Origin: Colwellia sp. 12G3
GTDB taxonomy: Bacteria > Pseudomonadota > Gammaproteobacteria > Enterobacterales > Alteromonadaceae
Direction: 5' to 3'
Length of the DNA stretch: 64,000 nt
Assembly (NCBI RefSeq): GCF_002836775.1
Contig: NZ_PJAQ01000066.1
Coordinates: forward strand, 124,001 to 188,000
In this document: positions 43,334-52,159 of the stretch, in pieces
How the letters are laid out: every line of letters begins with the position of its first letter
Position numbering within the stretch: the stretch's first letter is position 1
The notes under the pieces: model-generated
What the model was told of the DNA's origin: nothing
Seen by the model: only the letters and a program-made list of their open reading frames with translations
Database searches by the model: none
Position numbers and translations under genes: made by a program

Positions 43334-44956
43334 ATGAAAAAATTAAGCAGAGCAAAGTGGTCAAGCTTGACCAACCCTTGTATCAGATTAGTTATCGCGA
43401 GTTCGATAATTATTTCTGGTTGTAACTCAAGCAGTTCAGATAAAAAAGAAGAAGTATCTCAAGTTGCTTATACCCACGTAAGTCAATTAGGTGGTGATGC
43501 CACTGCGATCAGCGCGAGCGATTCGGGCCATGGTTTTTCAACACCTATGCCTAATCTTACTAATGAGCAGTTAGACAAACATTTAGCTGGTGATGCGCAT
43601 TTTGAAACAGCATTTACTACGGCACCAAATAATGAACATCCAGAACTCGATGGTTTAGGGCCTGTTTTTAATAACCAAGATTGTAATTCTTGTCATCAAC
43701 GTGATGGCAGGTCTTCAACAATTACCTTGGCACAAGATCAAGAACGTATCTTATTGGGGTCAGAAGCCGGAATTTTCTTACGCATGAGTATTGATGACGG
43801 CGAATGCTCTTATCCAACAGTAGAGAACAATTACTGTAAAAATGCTGGCGTTGATGGTTTTGGCACGCAGTTATTTCATCGTGGGGTATTAAAAGCCAGA
43901 GCAGATTGGCAAGAAAAGCCTTTCATTGGTCAAGCGGATGTTTATCTGGCTTATCAGTATTCAACGGTGGAATATGCCGATGGCAGTTCAGTGAAACTTA
44001 AAAAACCGATATTTTCGATTGAACAACCTTATGATGTTAGTGCTGAAAACCGTTTAGATAGCGCTATTTTACAAGCAGATGTTCGATATAGTCCGAGAAA
44101 CGGTATGCCAGTTTTCGGTTTAGGTTTACTTGAACTTATCAGTGACGCGGATATTTTGGCTAATATGGATGAAAAGGATTCAAATAATGATGGTATCTCA
44201 GGGCGTCCTAATTGGGTATTTGATCCGGTAAAGGCACAAAGTAATGATGCTATTCCGGTATCTTTAGGTCGCTTTGGTTGGAAAGCCAGTACACCAAGTG
44301 TACGTGTGCAATCTCTTGGTGCTTTACGCGGTGATATGGGGGTGACTAATCCATTATTTCCTGATGAAAGTATTGCGAATACGCCATTGCATGAAAGTTA
44401 CTTAACACGAACAAATTTTGTTGATACCGGTGTTGATGAACAAGGCAATACTGAAGCGTCACAGGAATTTTCAGATGAGGTAGTGTTTTATGCTGAAACG
44501 TTAGCCGTGCCAGCAAGACGAAACGTTGACAATGAATCTGTGATTGCCGGAGCTCAATTTTTTGATCAAGTCAATTGTACTGGCTGTCATCAACCTGACT
44601 TTACCACCGCAACGGGGGAGCTATTAGTGGGTGGTTTACCTGCGCCTGAAGGCCTGAAAGGTCAGCACATATATCCATTTACGGATATGTTATTACATGA
44701 CTTAGGAGAAGGGTTAGCTGATAACCGTCGTGATTTCACTGCTACCGGAGTTGAATGGAAAACTAGGCCTTTATGGGGCATAGGGCTAACTAAAACGGTG
44801 AACCCTGCAGCAGGATTTTTACATGATGGCCGTGCAGCAACAGTTGAAGAAGCTATTTTATGGCACGGTGGCGAAGCGCATCAAAGTAAAGAAGACTTCA
44901 TGGCTATGCCACCAGCAGATAGGCAAGCACTATTAGATTTTGTTATGTCACTGTAG
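43334..44956 (+). CDS. Di-haem oxidoreductase (DUF1111 family) lipoprotein
   Basis: The 540-residue protein has a lipoprotein signal (ASSIIISGC) and two c-type haem sites, CNSCH and CTGCH, in the layout of the DUF1111 'di-haem oxidoreductase, putative peroxidase' family. DGRAATVEEAILWHGGEA near the C-terminus is a conserved family block. Start at ATG 43334 with GGAAG upstream; an ATG at 43304 would place residues before the signal and overlaps the repeat element. It follows the imelysin-like gene across the 349-base repeat-filled gap. Family members often accompany imelysin proteins; a role in oxidising or reducing iron outside the cell is an inference. Confidence 0.86.
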   Translation: MKKLSRAKWSSLTNPCIRLVIASSIIISGCNSSSSDKKEEVSQVAYTHVSQLGGDATAISASDSGHGFSTPMPNLTNEQLDKHLAGDAHFETAFTTAPNNEHPELDGLGPVFNNQDCNSCHQRDGRSSTITLAQDQERILLGSEAGIFLRMSIDDGECSYPTVENNYCKNAGVDGFGTQLFHRGVLKARADWQEKPFIGQADVYLAYQYSTVEYADGSSVKLKKPIFSIEQPYDVSAENRLDSAILQADVRYSPRNGMPVFGLGLLELISDADILANMDEKDSNNDGISGRPNWVFDPVKAQSNDAIPVSLGRFGWKASTPSVRVQSLGALRGDMGVTNPLFPDESIANTPLHESYLTRTNFVDTGVDEQGNTEASQEFSDEVVFYAETLAVPARRNVDNESVIAGAQFFDQVNCTGCHQPDFTTATGELLVGGLPAPEGLKGQHIYPFTDMLLHDLGEGLADNRRDFTATGVEWKTRPLWGIGLTKTVNPAAGFLHDGRAATVEEAILWHGGEAHQSKEDFMAMPPADRQALLDFVMSL

Positions 44957-44980
44957 TGGCTGTAAAAAATTACACTTATT

Positions 44981-45016
44981 GGCAATTAATCGGCCTTATA
45001 GCCCATTAATTGCCTT
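44981..45016 (+). terminator. Terminator after the di-haem gene
   Basis: GGCAATTAAT (44981-44990) with the next CGGC pairs with GCCC and ATTAATTGCC (to 45013), followed by TTT. The remaining 45017-45278 shows no gene, only the leader of argR. Confidence 0.7.
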
Positions 45017-45278
45017 TAGCCATAAGCTTAAAGGTGTGACAGGAGTGCTGTTAATTACCGATAGCTTTATTTTACCGACAGGGCGGACACGTATTATTTA
45101 GGTTGAAAATTGACTAAAACGTTATCAAGTTAAGGCAGATTTAAATTATTTATGTTGGGATGATGATATGACGGTTGTTTTAGGTTAAAAATCACGTTAA
45201 TTAATGAATAAATATTCACTAAGCCAGTATCAATAGTGTAGAATTAGTATATACCAATTACTTATATGAAGAAGCTAA

Positions 45279-45755
45279 ATGACTAGCAGTCGTAAAGAGA
45301 AAGAATCCTTATTAGTTCATGCATTTAAAAAATTATTAAAAGAGCAATGTTATGGCTCTCAGGGGCAGTTAGCTGAAGCTCTTGCTGCACAGGGTTTCGA
45401 AGATATGTCACAAGCGAAAATCTCTCGCTTATTATCTAAACTCGGCGCCGTTAAAACGCGTAATACTAATAGTGAAATGATTTATATTTTGCCAGATGAG
45501 TTGGCAGTACCAAAATCTAAGCAATCAATCGAATCCGTAGTATTGAGTGTTAAGCATAATAATATGCAAATCATATTAAAAACAGGTATTGGCGCAGCGC
45601 CCTTAATTTCTCGTATGTTAGATAGTATGGGTGAGTCGGCCGGAATTTTAGGCACACTTGCTGGCGATGATACTATTTTCATTGCGCCAGTTAATGTTAA
45701 TAGAATTGAAGAAATTACTATTTCAATTCGTAACTTGTTAGCGGTAAAAGAGTAG
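45279..45755 (+). CDS. argR: Arginine repressor
   Basis: The 158-residue protein has an N-terminal winged helix (GSQGQLAEALAAQGFEDMSQAKISRLLSKLGAVK) and a C-terminal hexamerisation and arginine-binding domain (TGIGAAPLISRMLDSMG, GTLAGDDTIFIAP) with the conserved GDDT acidic residues that bind arginine. Length and motifs match ArgR of gammaproteobacteria. It controls arginine synthesis genes. The usual neighbour mdh is not adjacent; a FadL-type gene lies convergent downstream beyond a repeat element. Confidence 0.93.
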   Translation: MTSSRKEKESLLVHAFKKLLKEQCYGSQGQLAEALAAQGFEDMSQAKISRLLSKLGAVKTRNTNSEMIYILPDELAVPKSKQSIESVVLSVKHNNMQIILKTGIGAAPLISRMLDSMGESAGILGTLAGDDTIFIAPVNVNRIEEITISIRNLLAVKE

Positions 45756-45768
45756 CCTTAAATCTTAA

Positions 45769-45789
45769 CGGTAAGCATAACGCTTGCCG
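45769..45789 (+). terminator. Terminator-like hairpin after argR
   Basis: CGGTAAGC pairs with GCTTGCCG (one G-U pair) around a 5-base loop, 13 bases past the argR stop. The following T content is low, so strength is uncertain. Confidence 0.5.
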
Positions 45790-45987
45790 ACTTAACCTTT
45801 GCTATTTTAAATTAATGGTTAAGTTAATACCTATTTCATTAAATGATTGCTCACTTGTGCGGGTTAAAATACGCCATATCAGCGTTACCCTCAATCCCAA
45901 TAGTCAGCTATTGTTCAATCGAGCACCTTGACCTGATTTATTTTCCCTCTGCACAACACGTTCACAAACTTAATGAAACGGGTATAA

Positions 45988-46013
45988 AATCCTCGCTAAA
46001 CTGAGCGAGGATT
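45988..46013 (-). terminator. Hairpin in the argR/FadL gap
   Basis: AATCCTCGCT and AGCGAGGATT pair perfectly over 10 bp. On the minus strand it is followed by TTTATA, so it could end transcription of the FadL gene after reading through the repeat element. The gap 45756-46340 otherwise holds the repeat and no gene. Confidence 0.5.
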
Positions 46014-46052
46014 CTCTTCAATAAATTACTCCGTTATGCTTAGCCAACGAGT

Positions 46053-46325
46053 ATTATACCAAGTTGATTAAGTTCTTTCCCACTCAGCGAGAATTAAAAG
46101 GCTTAGAGGCAAGGCATTGATTGAAGAGAATGGTTATTCCCTTTTCAAAATCAATAACGCAGCATGTAAACCTTTTAAACTCGCCCTCTGGGAGCTTTCT
46201 CGATGTTCATTAACATCGTTAAGTTTATTTGATTTAGAATGACTAAACCGAAACAAATTTGCCTTGTTATTGAACATCGAGCAGAGCTCTGAGTTGGGAA
46301 GAAATTTAATCAAATTGGTATTAAT
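46053..46325. repeat. Nested palindromic repeat element, copy 2
   Basis: Terminal inverted repeats of about 35 bp: the left end begins ATTATACCAAGTTGATTAAG and the right end, read on the minus strand, ATTAATACCAATTTGATT, with TTCTTTCCCA and TTTCTTCCCA further in. An inner pair CTCGATGTTCATTAACA / TGTTATTGAACATCGAG lies at about 46199-46281. The core hairpin at 46116-46155 has the same outer stem ATTGATT/AATCAAT, inner stem GAGAATGG/CCCTTTTC and loop TTATT, followed by AACGC. Core identity with copy 1 is 31 of 40. No ORF is carried. Confidence 0.78.
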
Positions 46326-46340
46326 ACATTTCTCTAACTA

Positions 46341-47594
46341 TTAGAAAACATGGTTGTATTGTGCTGATACGATATAAGCATCGCCTTGTGATTCAAATGT
46401 CCACTGTTGGCCTAAATCATCAGCTTCAGTGAAGGTTTCAGTATGACCTTGAATAATACTAACGCCAAAATCTACGGATGATTGATTGTCAAAACTATAG
46501 TTTAAGCCACCACTTATCCAAAGTCGGTCACTATCAGGAATTGAGATAGAACGATGGTCTTCATCGGTTGGTGTTTGGTCGTAAGCAATACCGGTTCTCA
46601 ACTTTATATTACTGCTTAGCTGGTAGGTTGCGCCAAAGGCATAACGCATAGAATCTGAAAAGTTTTCTTGCTTTGAAAATACAGGATCATCTCCATCGGT
46701 ATAGGCGGATAGTTCATCGAAACTACTCCAACCAGTCCACATGGCCGAGTAATGCACGGCGAGTTTATCATTTAATTGATGCAGACCGGAAAACTCCATC
46801 ATCGCGGGTAGGTTGATATCCATAGCTCCGGGGACAACTTCTCCATCTAAACCAAGTCCCGTAGGTAAATCATTACTATAATCACCTTCAAGTTCTAATT
46901 TTACTTCGCTACGGTAACTAAAGCCTAAACGATTGTTTTTATCAAAATCATACGATAAACCGATATTCCAACCGTAAGTGATATCATCACCAGCCAAATT
47001 TGCTGCCTCAGTTTGAGGCGGCAAAGGCATAGAACTATCACCAAAATTACGGACTAATGCAGCATCGGCAAAAATAACATTAAAACCACCCGCTATGGCA
47101 AAGTTATCATTCACTTTATAAGAAAGGCTGGAGTTAAAATTGACGGTTGTAATTGATGTTTCACCCGCTAATTGTCCTGCGGCATAATCATCATCAAACT
47201 CTGTCGCTAAACCAAAATTAGAGAAGGTGCCAAAACCTAGCGCAAACTTGTCATTAAGTGGTACAACGAGGTACATGGCCGGAATAATGGCACTTGGCGC
47301 AATACTGTTATCATTGAGTGCTACCGGGTCAATGCCCGTCGGTGCATCAATGCCCGTTAAGCTGACATCTGGCATAACATAAGTGCCAGTGACTGATAAT
47401 TCTATTTGATCAAATTGCGCCATAAGGGCAGGGTTGCGCGCGACAACAGAAGCGTCATCTGCAATTGCAGCTTCACCAGCAAAGGCTCGCCCTAAACCCG
47501 CAGCACTGTGTTCAGCCAACTGAAAGGCTGCGCCAACACTGTAAAATGATGAGCAGGTTAACGATAGTGTTAATAAAGTTTTCTTGAATGTCAT
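46341..47594 (-). CDS. OmpP1/FadL/TodX family outer-membrane transport protein
   Basis: The 417-residue protein has a signal peptide (TLLTLSLTCSSFYSVGA) and a mature N-terminus AFQLAEHSAAGLGRAFAGEAAIADDASVVARNPALM, the characteristic hatch start of FadL channels (N-P-A motif). The barrel ends in QYNHVF. It moves long-chain fatty acids or other hydrophobic compounds across the outer membrane. It is monocistronic, with the palindromic repeat copy 2 directly after its stop. Confidence 0.92.
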   Translation of the reverse strand: MTFKKTLLTLSLTCSSFYSVGAAFQLAEHSAAGLGRAFAGEAAIADDASVVARNPALMAQFDQIELSVTGTYVMPDVSLTGIDAPTGIDPVALNDNSIAPSAIIPAMYLVVPLNDKFALGFGTFSNFGLATEFDDDYAAGQLAGETSITTVNFNSSLSYKVNDNFAIAGGFNVIFADAALVRNFGDSSMPLPPQTEAANLAGDDITYGWNIGLSYDFDKNNRLGFSYRSEVKLELEGDYSNDLPTGLGLDGEVVPGAMDINLPAMMEFSGLHQLNDKLAVHYSAMWTGWSSFDELSAYTDGDDPVFSKQENFSDSMRYAFGATYQLSSNIKLRTGIAYDQTPTDEDHRSISIPDSDRLWISGGLNYSFDNQSSVDFGVSIIQGHTETFTEADDLGQQWTFESQGDAYIVSAQYNHVF

Positions 47595-47761
47595 AAATTT
47601 GGACCATGTAGAATAATAGAAAGACTTCAGCCTACCTCAAAGGTTAGAGTCGAACTGTTATCAATGGTGAAAACTGGTAGCTAAATTGTGAACCTTGCTG
47701 TTGAGCGGCTACTTTTTATTCATCATTTGTCTTGGATAAATATTACTTTGTCGCGCTTTTA

Positions 47762-47775
47762 TTAATGTAGGTCAA
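47762..47775. promoter_or_regulatory. FNR/DNR-like site before the hemerythrin operon
   Basis: TTAATgtagGTCAA fits the FNR/DNR layout TTGAT-N4-ATCAA with one change per half. It lies 61 bases before the hemerythrin start and is well placed to regulate a nitric-oxide or oxygen-responsive operon. Confidence 0.5.
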
Positions 47776-47835
47776 AACTCATGCTAAGAAGCTACTTTAT
47801 TATAGCACTATTGATAATAGAGAATAGGAAGTGGT

Positions 47836-48276
47836 ATGAGTTCAATCCCAGAGTACATGACAGCAAAGCATAGAGAATGTGATGAGTTTTTTTCTGAAGC
47901 CGAAGCCGCTGTTGTCGATAAAAACTGGCCATTAGCCTTAGCTAAATGGCAAGTATTTGCTCGTGAATTAACTGAGCACCTAGCGCAAGAAGAAGAGATT
48001 TTATTTCCTCAGTTCGAACAAGCTACTGGCATGACGGCAGGGCCAACACAAGTGATGCGTATGGAACACCAGCAAATGCGTGCTTTAGTACAATCATTAG
48101 ATAATGCCCTTGCCGCGAATGAAAAAGATGAATATTTAGGTTTATCTGAAACTTTGATGGTAATGATGCAGCAGCATAATATGAAAGAAGAAATGATGCT
48201 TTACCCTATGATGGCGCAACACCTCAGCGATGGCGAGCAGCTTATCGAGGGTTTTAAAGCTAGCGCAGTAGTTTAA
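47836..48276 (+). CDS. Hemerythrin-like (HHE domain) protein
   Basis: The 146-residue four-helix protein carries di-iron ligands in the expected order: His in AKHRECDEF, His and Glu in LTEHLAQEEEILFP, His in RMEHQQMR, and His and Glu in QQHNMKEEMMLYP. Such proteins bind O2 or NO or repair iron-sulfur damage. It is followed 6 bases later by a DUF2249 gene and then an NnrS-like membrane protein, a combination often tied to nitric-oxide stress, and an FNR/DNR-like site lies upstream. Confidence 0.88.
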   Translation: MSSIPEYMTAKHRECDEFFSEAEAAVVDKNWPLALAKWQVFARELTEHLAQEEEILFPQFEQATGMTAGPTQVMRMEHQQMRALVQSLDNALAANEKDEYLGLSETLMVMMQQHNMKEEMMLYPMMAQHLSDGEQLIEGFKASAVV

Positions 48277-48282
48277 GCTGCT

Positions 48283-48555
48283 ATGGAACTTGTGGTTGTT
48301 AATGTTAGTGAACTTGCTCCTCCCGAGCCAATGACAGTGATATTAACTGCCCTAGCCCGATTAAAATTAGGCTATTGTTTATTAGTTACTCATCGACGAC
48401 AACCATTTCCTTTGTATGAAAAACTGGCTCAAGCGGGTTGGGCGTATCATTGTCAAGTTCATGATGATGACCATATTTCACTGTTTATCTACCGACAGGC
48501 TGAACAACTCTTGTTTGAGCAAGCTTTTGACGGTCAAATGTTTCAATCAAATTAA
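48283..48555 (+). CDS. DUF2249 family protein
   Basis: The 90-residue protein shows the family pattern ELAPPEPMTVILTALARLKLG and HRRQPFPLYEKLAQAG (TusA-like fold, without the sulfur-carrier Cys-Pro motif). Function is unproven; genes of this family sit with denitrification and NO-response genes. It is translationally linked to the hemerythrin gene and followed 9 bases on by the membrane protein. Confidence 0.82.
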   Translation: MELVVVNVSELAPPEPMTVILTALARLKLGYCLLVTHRRQPFPLYEKLAQAGWAYHCQVHDDDHISLFIYRQAEQLLFEQAFDGQMFQSN

Positions 48556-48564
48556 GGGCTTTCC

Positions 48565-49869
48565 ATGTCTGGCTTGTCATTTAACGCATTACCTCCTATC
48601 GATTTACCTTTTCGTTTTTTCTTAACAGCGCCCCTTTTTATCATTGCATGTGCGTTGTTAGTTTTATTTTCTGGCGAGCCATTGTGGTTAAGTCGGTGGC
48701 AGCCGAATATGCTGGCGCTAACTCATGGCTTTACCTTAGGTTTTTTGACTATGGTCATGATGGGGGCATTATTACAATTATTGCCAGTCATAGGCGGGAT
48801 CGGTATAGCCAAACCTAGACTCATCGCTACCACTAGCCACGTTTTATATTGTGCTGGTGTTATTACTTTGATGCTAAGTTTTGTTCTTGCTCATCACTGG
48901 TTAACATTGGCTGCATTAGTCTTGCTTAGTTTGGGATTTGGACTTTATCTCAGTGCTATTATAAGAGTGCTAATTAAAAAATTTAGCCAAGGTGATTCCA
49001 TTAATGGCTTTCGGTTAGCGATAATATCCTTGGTTATATTACTGTTGTTAGGAGTCTTGTTGTTAGCCAATCGATTGGGTATCACGGTGCCATTTATGAC
49101 ACTTGATAAGCAGCTTACCGATATCCATGCGCTTATGGGGCTAGTTGGCTGGGCAGGTATGTTAATTATTGCGGTAAGCTTTCAAGTTATACCTATGTTT
49201 CATGTTGCTCCTAGTATGCCTAAATACATAAGGCATTATCTTGGCGTGAGCATTTTTATCTTGCTGATAGTTTATATTTTTTATGCCGAATTTGCCTTAG
49301 GAATGATTTTCATAAGCCATGCTGTCTTTGCCTTTACCTTGTTTTATGTGATCAATCAGCGCAAACGTAAAGTACCTGACACGAGTATTAAATACTGGCA
49401 ATTGGCCGCGGCAACTTTACTGTTACTGAATCTATTATACTTTTTACCGAACAGCTTTTATGCGTCACAAGGCCTTCCTTTATTTCTTTCATTACCTGAT
49501 AAAAGCATGTTATTAACATCGATTTTCATCTATTTTTATTTGCTGTCAATAGTCCAAGGTATGCTACTAAAAATATTACCGTTTTTGAGTTACACTCACT
49601 TACAGCAGCGCTGTTTGATAGACTTTTCAGCGATGCAGTTTATCCCTCACATGCATCAATTCTTAAATAAAAAACACGGCTTAGCATTGTACTACCTTCA
49701 TATTCTTACTGGTTTATCGCTGGTGGCGGTATTATTTGACCCGAGCTTATATCGTATTTTTGCCTTATTACTGTTGACTGAATTTTGTTGGTTATTGCTT
49801 TTAATGGTGCGGTGTATGCGCTTATATTTTGCAGTTAGTCAGAAAATCAACTTGTCCAATAACCCGTAA
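48565..49869 (+). CDS. NnrS-like polytopic membrane protein
   Basis: The 434-residue protein has about 12 hydrophobic helices. LALTHGFTLGFLTMVMMGALLQLLPVIGG is typical of NnrS and haem-copper-oxidase-subunit-I-like proteins, with a conserved His in helix 2. Further His (DIHALMGLVGWAG; IPMFHVAP) could bind haem or copper. NnrS proteins protect from nitrosative stress. It ends the hemerythrin/DUF2249 operon. Naming by family is by pattern only. Confidence 0.75.
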   Translation: MSGLSFNALPPIDLPFRFFLTAPLFIIACALLVLFSGEPLWLSRWQPNMLALTHGFTLGFLTMVMMGALLQLLPVIGGIGIAKPRLIATTSHVLYCAGVITLMLSFVLAHHWLTLAALVLLSLGFGLYLSAIIRVLIKKFSQGDSINGFRLAIISLVILLLLGVLLLANRLGITVPFMTLDKQLTDIHALMGLVGWAGMLIIAVSFQVIPMFHVAPSMPKYIRHYLGVSIFILLIVYIFYAEFALGMIFISHAVFAFTLFYVINQRKRKVPDTSIKYWQLAAATLLLLNLLYFLPNSFYASQGLPLFLSLPDKSMLLTSIFIYFYLLSIVQGMLLKILPFLSYTHLQQRCLIDFSAMQFIPHMHQFLNKKHGLALYYLHILTGLSLVAVLFDPSLYRIFALLLLTEFCWLLLLMVRCMRLYFAVSQKINLSNNP

Positions 49870-49919
49870 CTGATTATTATGCTCGCTAATACATCCTTAT
49901 AAGTTTTAAAGGTCTTGTT

Positions 49920-50582
49920 ATGAACACTATTATCCTTAAGACAGATGAAAATTCAGCACACACATCACAAGAAGTGACACCTTCAAAAATTGTATGTATT
50001 GGCCGTAACTATGTTGATCATATTAAAGAGCTTGCTAATGAAATACCTGATGAAATGGTGGTGTTTATCAAGCCCAATTCAGCGATTAGTTCAACATTAT
50101 TGGCGAAGCATAATGATGATGTCTTGCATTATGAAGCCGAGCTAAGTTTTTTGTATCAAGGCGGAAAGTTTACTGCGGTAGCGCTTGGTCTCGATTTAAC
50201 TAAACGCGAAGTGCAAGGGACATTAAAAGCGAAAGGTCTTCCTTGGGAGCGAGCAAAGGCTTTTGATAAATCAGCTGTTTTTAGTGATTTCATTAGTATT
50301 GAACAAGAGAATATTCAGCAATTGAATTTATCACTTATGATTAATAATGAGCTAAAACAGCTGGGCGGCGTTAACTTAATGATGGCGAAGCCTGATGATA
50401 TTTTAACGGAATTACAAACATTTCTGAGCCTTGAAGATGGCGATATTGTTATGACAGGCACTCCTAAAGGTGTTGGTGTTATTACTCCCTCAGATAACTT
50501 TGTTGGTCAGGTTTTTTTAAGTGAAATAAATAACCAAACGGCTAACCTTGTCTTGCTAAACTGCCAGTGGCCAGCACTGTAA
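49920..50582 (+). CDS. Fumarylacetoacetate hydrolase (FAH) family protein
   Basis: The 220-residue protein has the compact FAH fold of acylpyruvases and oxaloacetate tautomerases (YcgM/FAHD1-like). CIGRNYVDHIKEL is the N-terminal block. Metal ligands are expected in LHYEAELSFLY (Glu, Glu) and in GLDLTKREVQ (Asp). GDIVMTGTPKGVG is the conserved C-terminal loop. The substrate is a 3-acylpyruvate or oxaloacetate; not decided. It starts 51 bases after the NnrS-like gene and may be independent. Confidence 0.88.
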   Translation: MNTIILKTDENSAHTSQEVTPSKIVCIGRNYVDHIKELANEIPDEMVVFIKPNSAISSTLLAKHNDDVLHYEAELSFLYQGGKFTAVALGLDLTKREVQGTLKAKGLPWERAKAFDKSAVFSDFISIEQENIQQLNLSLMINNELKQLGGVNLMMAKPDDILTELQTFLSLEDGDIVMTGTPKGVGVITPSDNFVGQVFLSEINNQTANLVLLNCQWPAL

Positions 50583-50720
50583 TATCAATCGAACCAATAA
50601 AGTAATTCGCTTGGTATCTAACCTGAAAAAATTTACAATTTTAAGCTAAAGCTAAATGAAAACGGCAAAGCTTTGCTACACTTAGTGTAGGCCCTTTATA
50701 CCCCATTGATAGGAAAGGCT

Positions 50721-51119
50721 ATGGAATATGAATTTGTACACGATGCCATCACAGGCGAAGCCAGAGCGCTCTTTTCGTTAGAGCATGAGGTCATAGGTCC
50801 ATGGATGGAAGTGGAAGTAGGACATGATGTAAATAAGCTTACTAAGCTATTAACCGCAATAGATAATATTGAAAAAGGACAGTCTCAAGAAGTGCTCATC
50901 ACAGGTAGCGAATATTCGATTACGTTAAGTCGTGAAGATGTCTCTATTCAAACGAATGTGAGTATGAATGGTTCATTAAATGGCAGTGGCGAAGGTTTAC
51001 CTGAGATGTTAACGGATGAGCATATTCACTTAGATCAAAATGAAATGGCGGGTTGTGGTTTGGATGATTTTAGAGCATTGCTACTCTCTTGGGGCCAGTT
51101 TACTAACGGGTTACGATAA
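50721..51119 (+). CDS. yacL: YacL family (UPF0231) protein
   Basis: The 132-residue protein starts MEYEFVHDAITGEARA, close to YacL of Escherichia coli, and keeps the SLEHEVIGPWMEVEV segment and the acidic C-terminal half ending in DDFRALLLSW. GGAAAGG precedes the ATG at 50721; the frame is open upstream from a TTG, which is unlikely to be used. Function unknown. The gene is followed by a hairpin terminator shared with the convergent HDOD gene. Confidence 0.85.
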   Translation: MEYEFVHDAITGEARALFSLEHEVIGPWMEVEVGHDVNKLTKLLTAIDNIEKGQSQEVLITGSEYSITLSREDVSIQTNVSMNGSLNGSGEGLPEMLTDEHIHLDQNEMAGCGLDDFRALLLSWGQFTNGLR

Positions 51120-51138
51120 CCGACTAGTAAACATAAAT

Positions 51139-51161
51139 AAAGGTGCACTGGTAGCACCTTT
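51139..51161. terminator. Hairpin between convergent yacL and HDOD genes
   Basis: AAAGGTGC pairs with GCACCTTT around a 7-base loop. The flanks are A/T-rich on both strands, so it may act in both directions. Confidence 0.6.
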
Positions 51162-51226
51162 AATTATTAATTGTATTTCAATATCCGTTACTTACTTGTT
51201 TCTATTTTTTTAACAGGTAGCTAAGG

Positions 51227-52066
51227 TTATTTACTCTCAGTAAACTCTGAAACCAGTGCCTGTAAAGTCTTCTCATCAATAGCTAACAGTTTACACACAT
51301 TCTCTTGTACATATGGCCAGTCTGCGGTGGCGCAGTCGGAATTTTTTATTGATACGAGCTGCTCACTCAATTTAAGTACGGCAAATAAATCTTGTTCTTG
51401 TGAGCCATTAAGCTCGCGAAGAAAGTTTCTGTCATGATGCTGTAATATAATTTGGCAAACGTCTTTGGGTAAACGCCATGAACTGGCAACGTAATAGCCT
51501 ATAGTTGCATGGTTCACGCCATAATGCTGTTCTTCTACCTCAGTAAGAGATAGCTCTGTTTTGGTTAATGAATCATCTAGCAACTGTTGATAATCGTCAT
51601 GTTTCATTGCTATTACTGGGACACCACACGCATGAAATAAGCCTAAACTAAAAAACTTATCATTTGCTATTTGAGGCCTATACCTTTGACCAATCAACAT
51701 GGCCGCACTGGCAATATCAGAGGTAAATTGCCAAAAATCTTCTAAATCAATACTACAGCTTTTGGGATCAAAACTCTTTTTAAGTAAGCTGCCGGTAACC
51801 AACATGACTACACCAAAAATACCGATATAATTCACAGACATTTTAATATCTGTGACAGTCCGACCTAAGCCGTATAAAGGGGAGTTAATGGTTTTTAAAA
51901 TAGCAGCACTAACGGCAATGTCTTTACTAATGGCACGACTAATCGCGTTAATGTCTGGGGTAGTCTCTGCCATGAGCTTGAGTAATTCGAACAACAATTT
52001 AGGTTGGGCGGGCACTGAAAAACCACGGCTAATATCATCTAAAACACTTTGGTCAACAATTAACAT
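51227..52066 (-). CDS. HDOD domain signalling protein
   Basis: The 279-residue cytoplasmic protein is almost entirely an HDOD domain, the HD-related fold that lacks metal-dependent hydrolase activity and acts in signalling. AISRAISKDIAVSAAILKTINSPLYGL, followed by a DIKMSVNYIG helix, is the signature. LFHACGVPVIA and QHYGVNHATIGYYVASSW, then IILQHHD, mark the C-terminal half. No attached effector domain is present. Role and partner unknown. Confidence 0.88.
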   Translation of the reverse strand: MLIVDQSVLDDISRGFSVPAQPKLLFELLKLMAETTPDINAISRAISKDIAVSAAILKTINSPLYGLGRTVTDIKMSVNYIGIFGVVMLVTGSLLKKSFDPKSCSIDLEDFWQFTSDIASAAMLIGQRYRPQIANDKFFSLGLFHACGVPVIAMKHDDYQQLLDDSLTKTELSLTEVEEQHYGVNHATIGYYVASSWRLPKDVCQIILQHHDRNFLRELNGSQEQDLFAVLKLSEQLVSIKNSDCATADWPYVQENVCKLLAIDEKTLQALVSEFTESK

Positions 52067-52159
52067 AAGACTAATAAACGCTATGAAAACATAGTTTAAG
52101 TGTATGTCATAAAAAGTGTTGTTGCTTTGTTTCTTATCAAGATAAAGGGATGTGACTAT

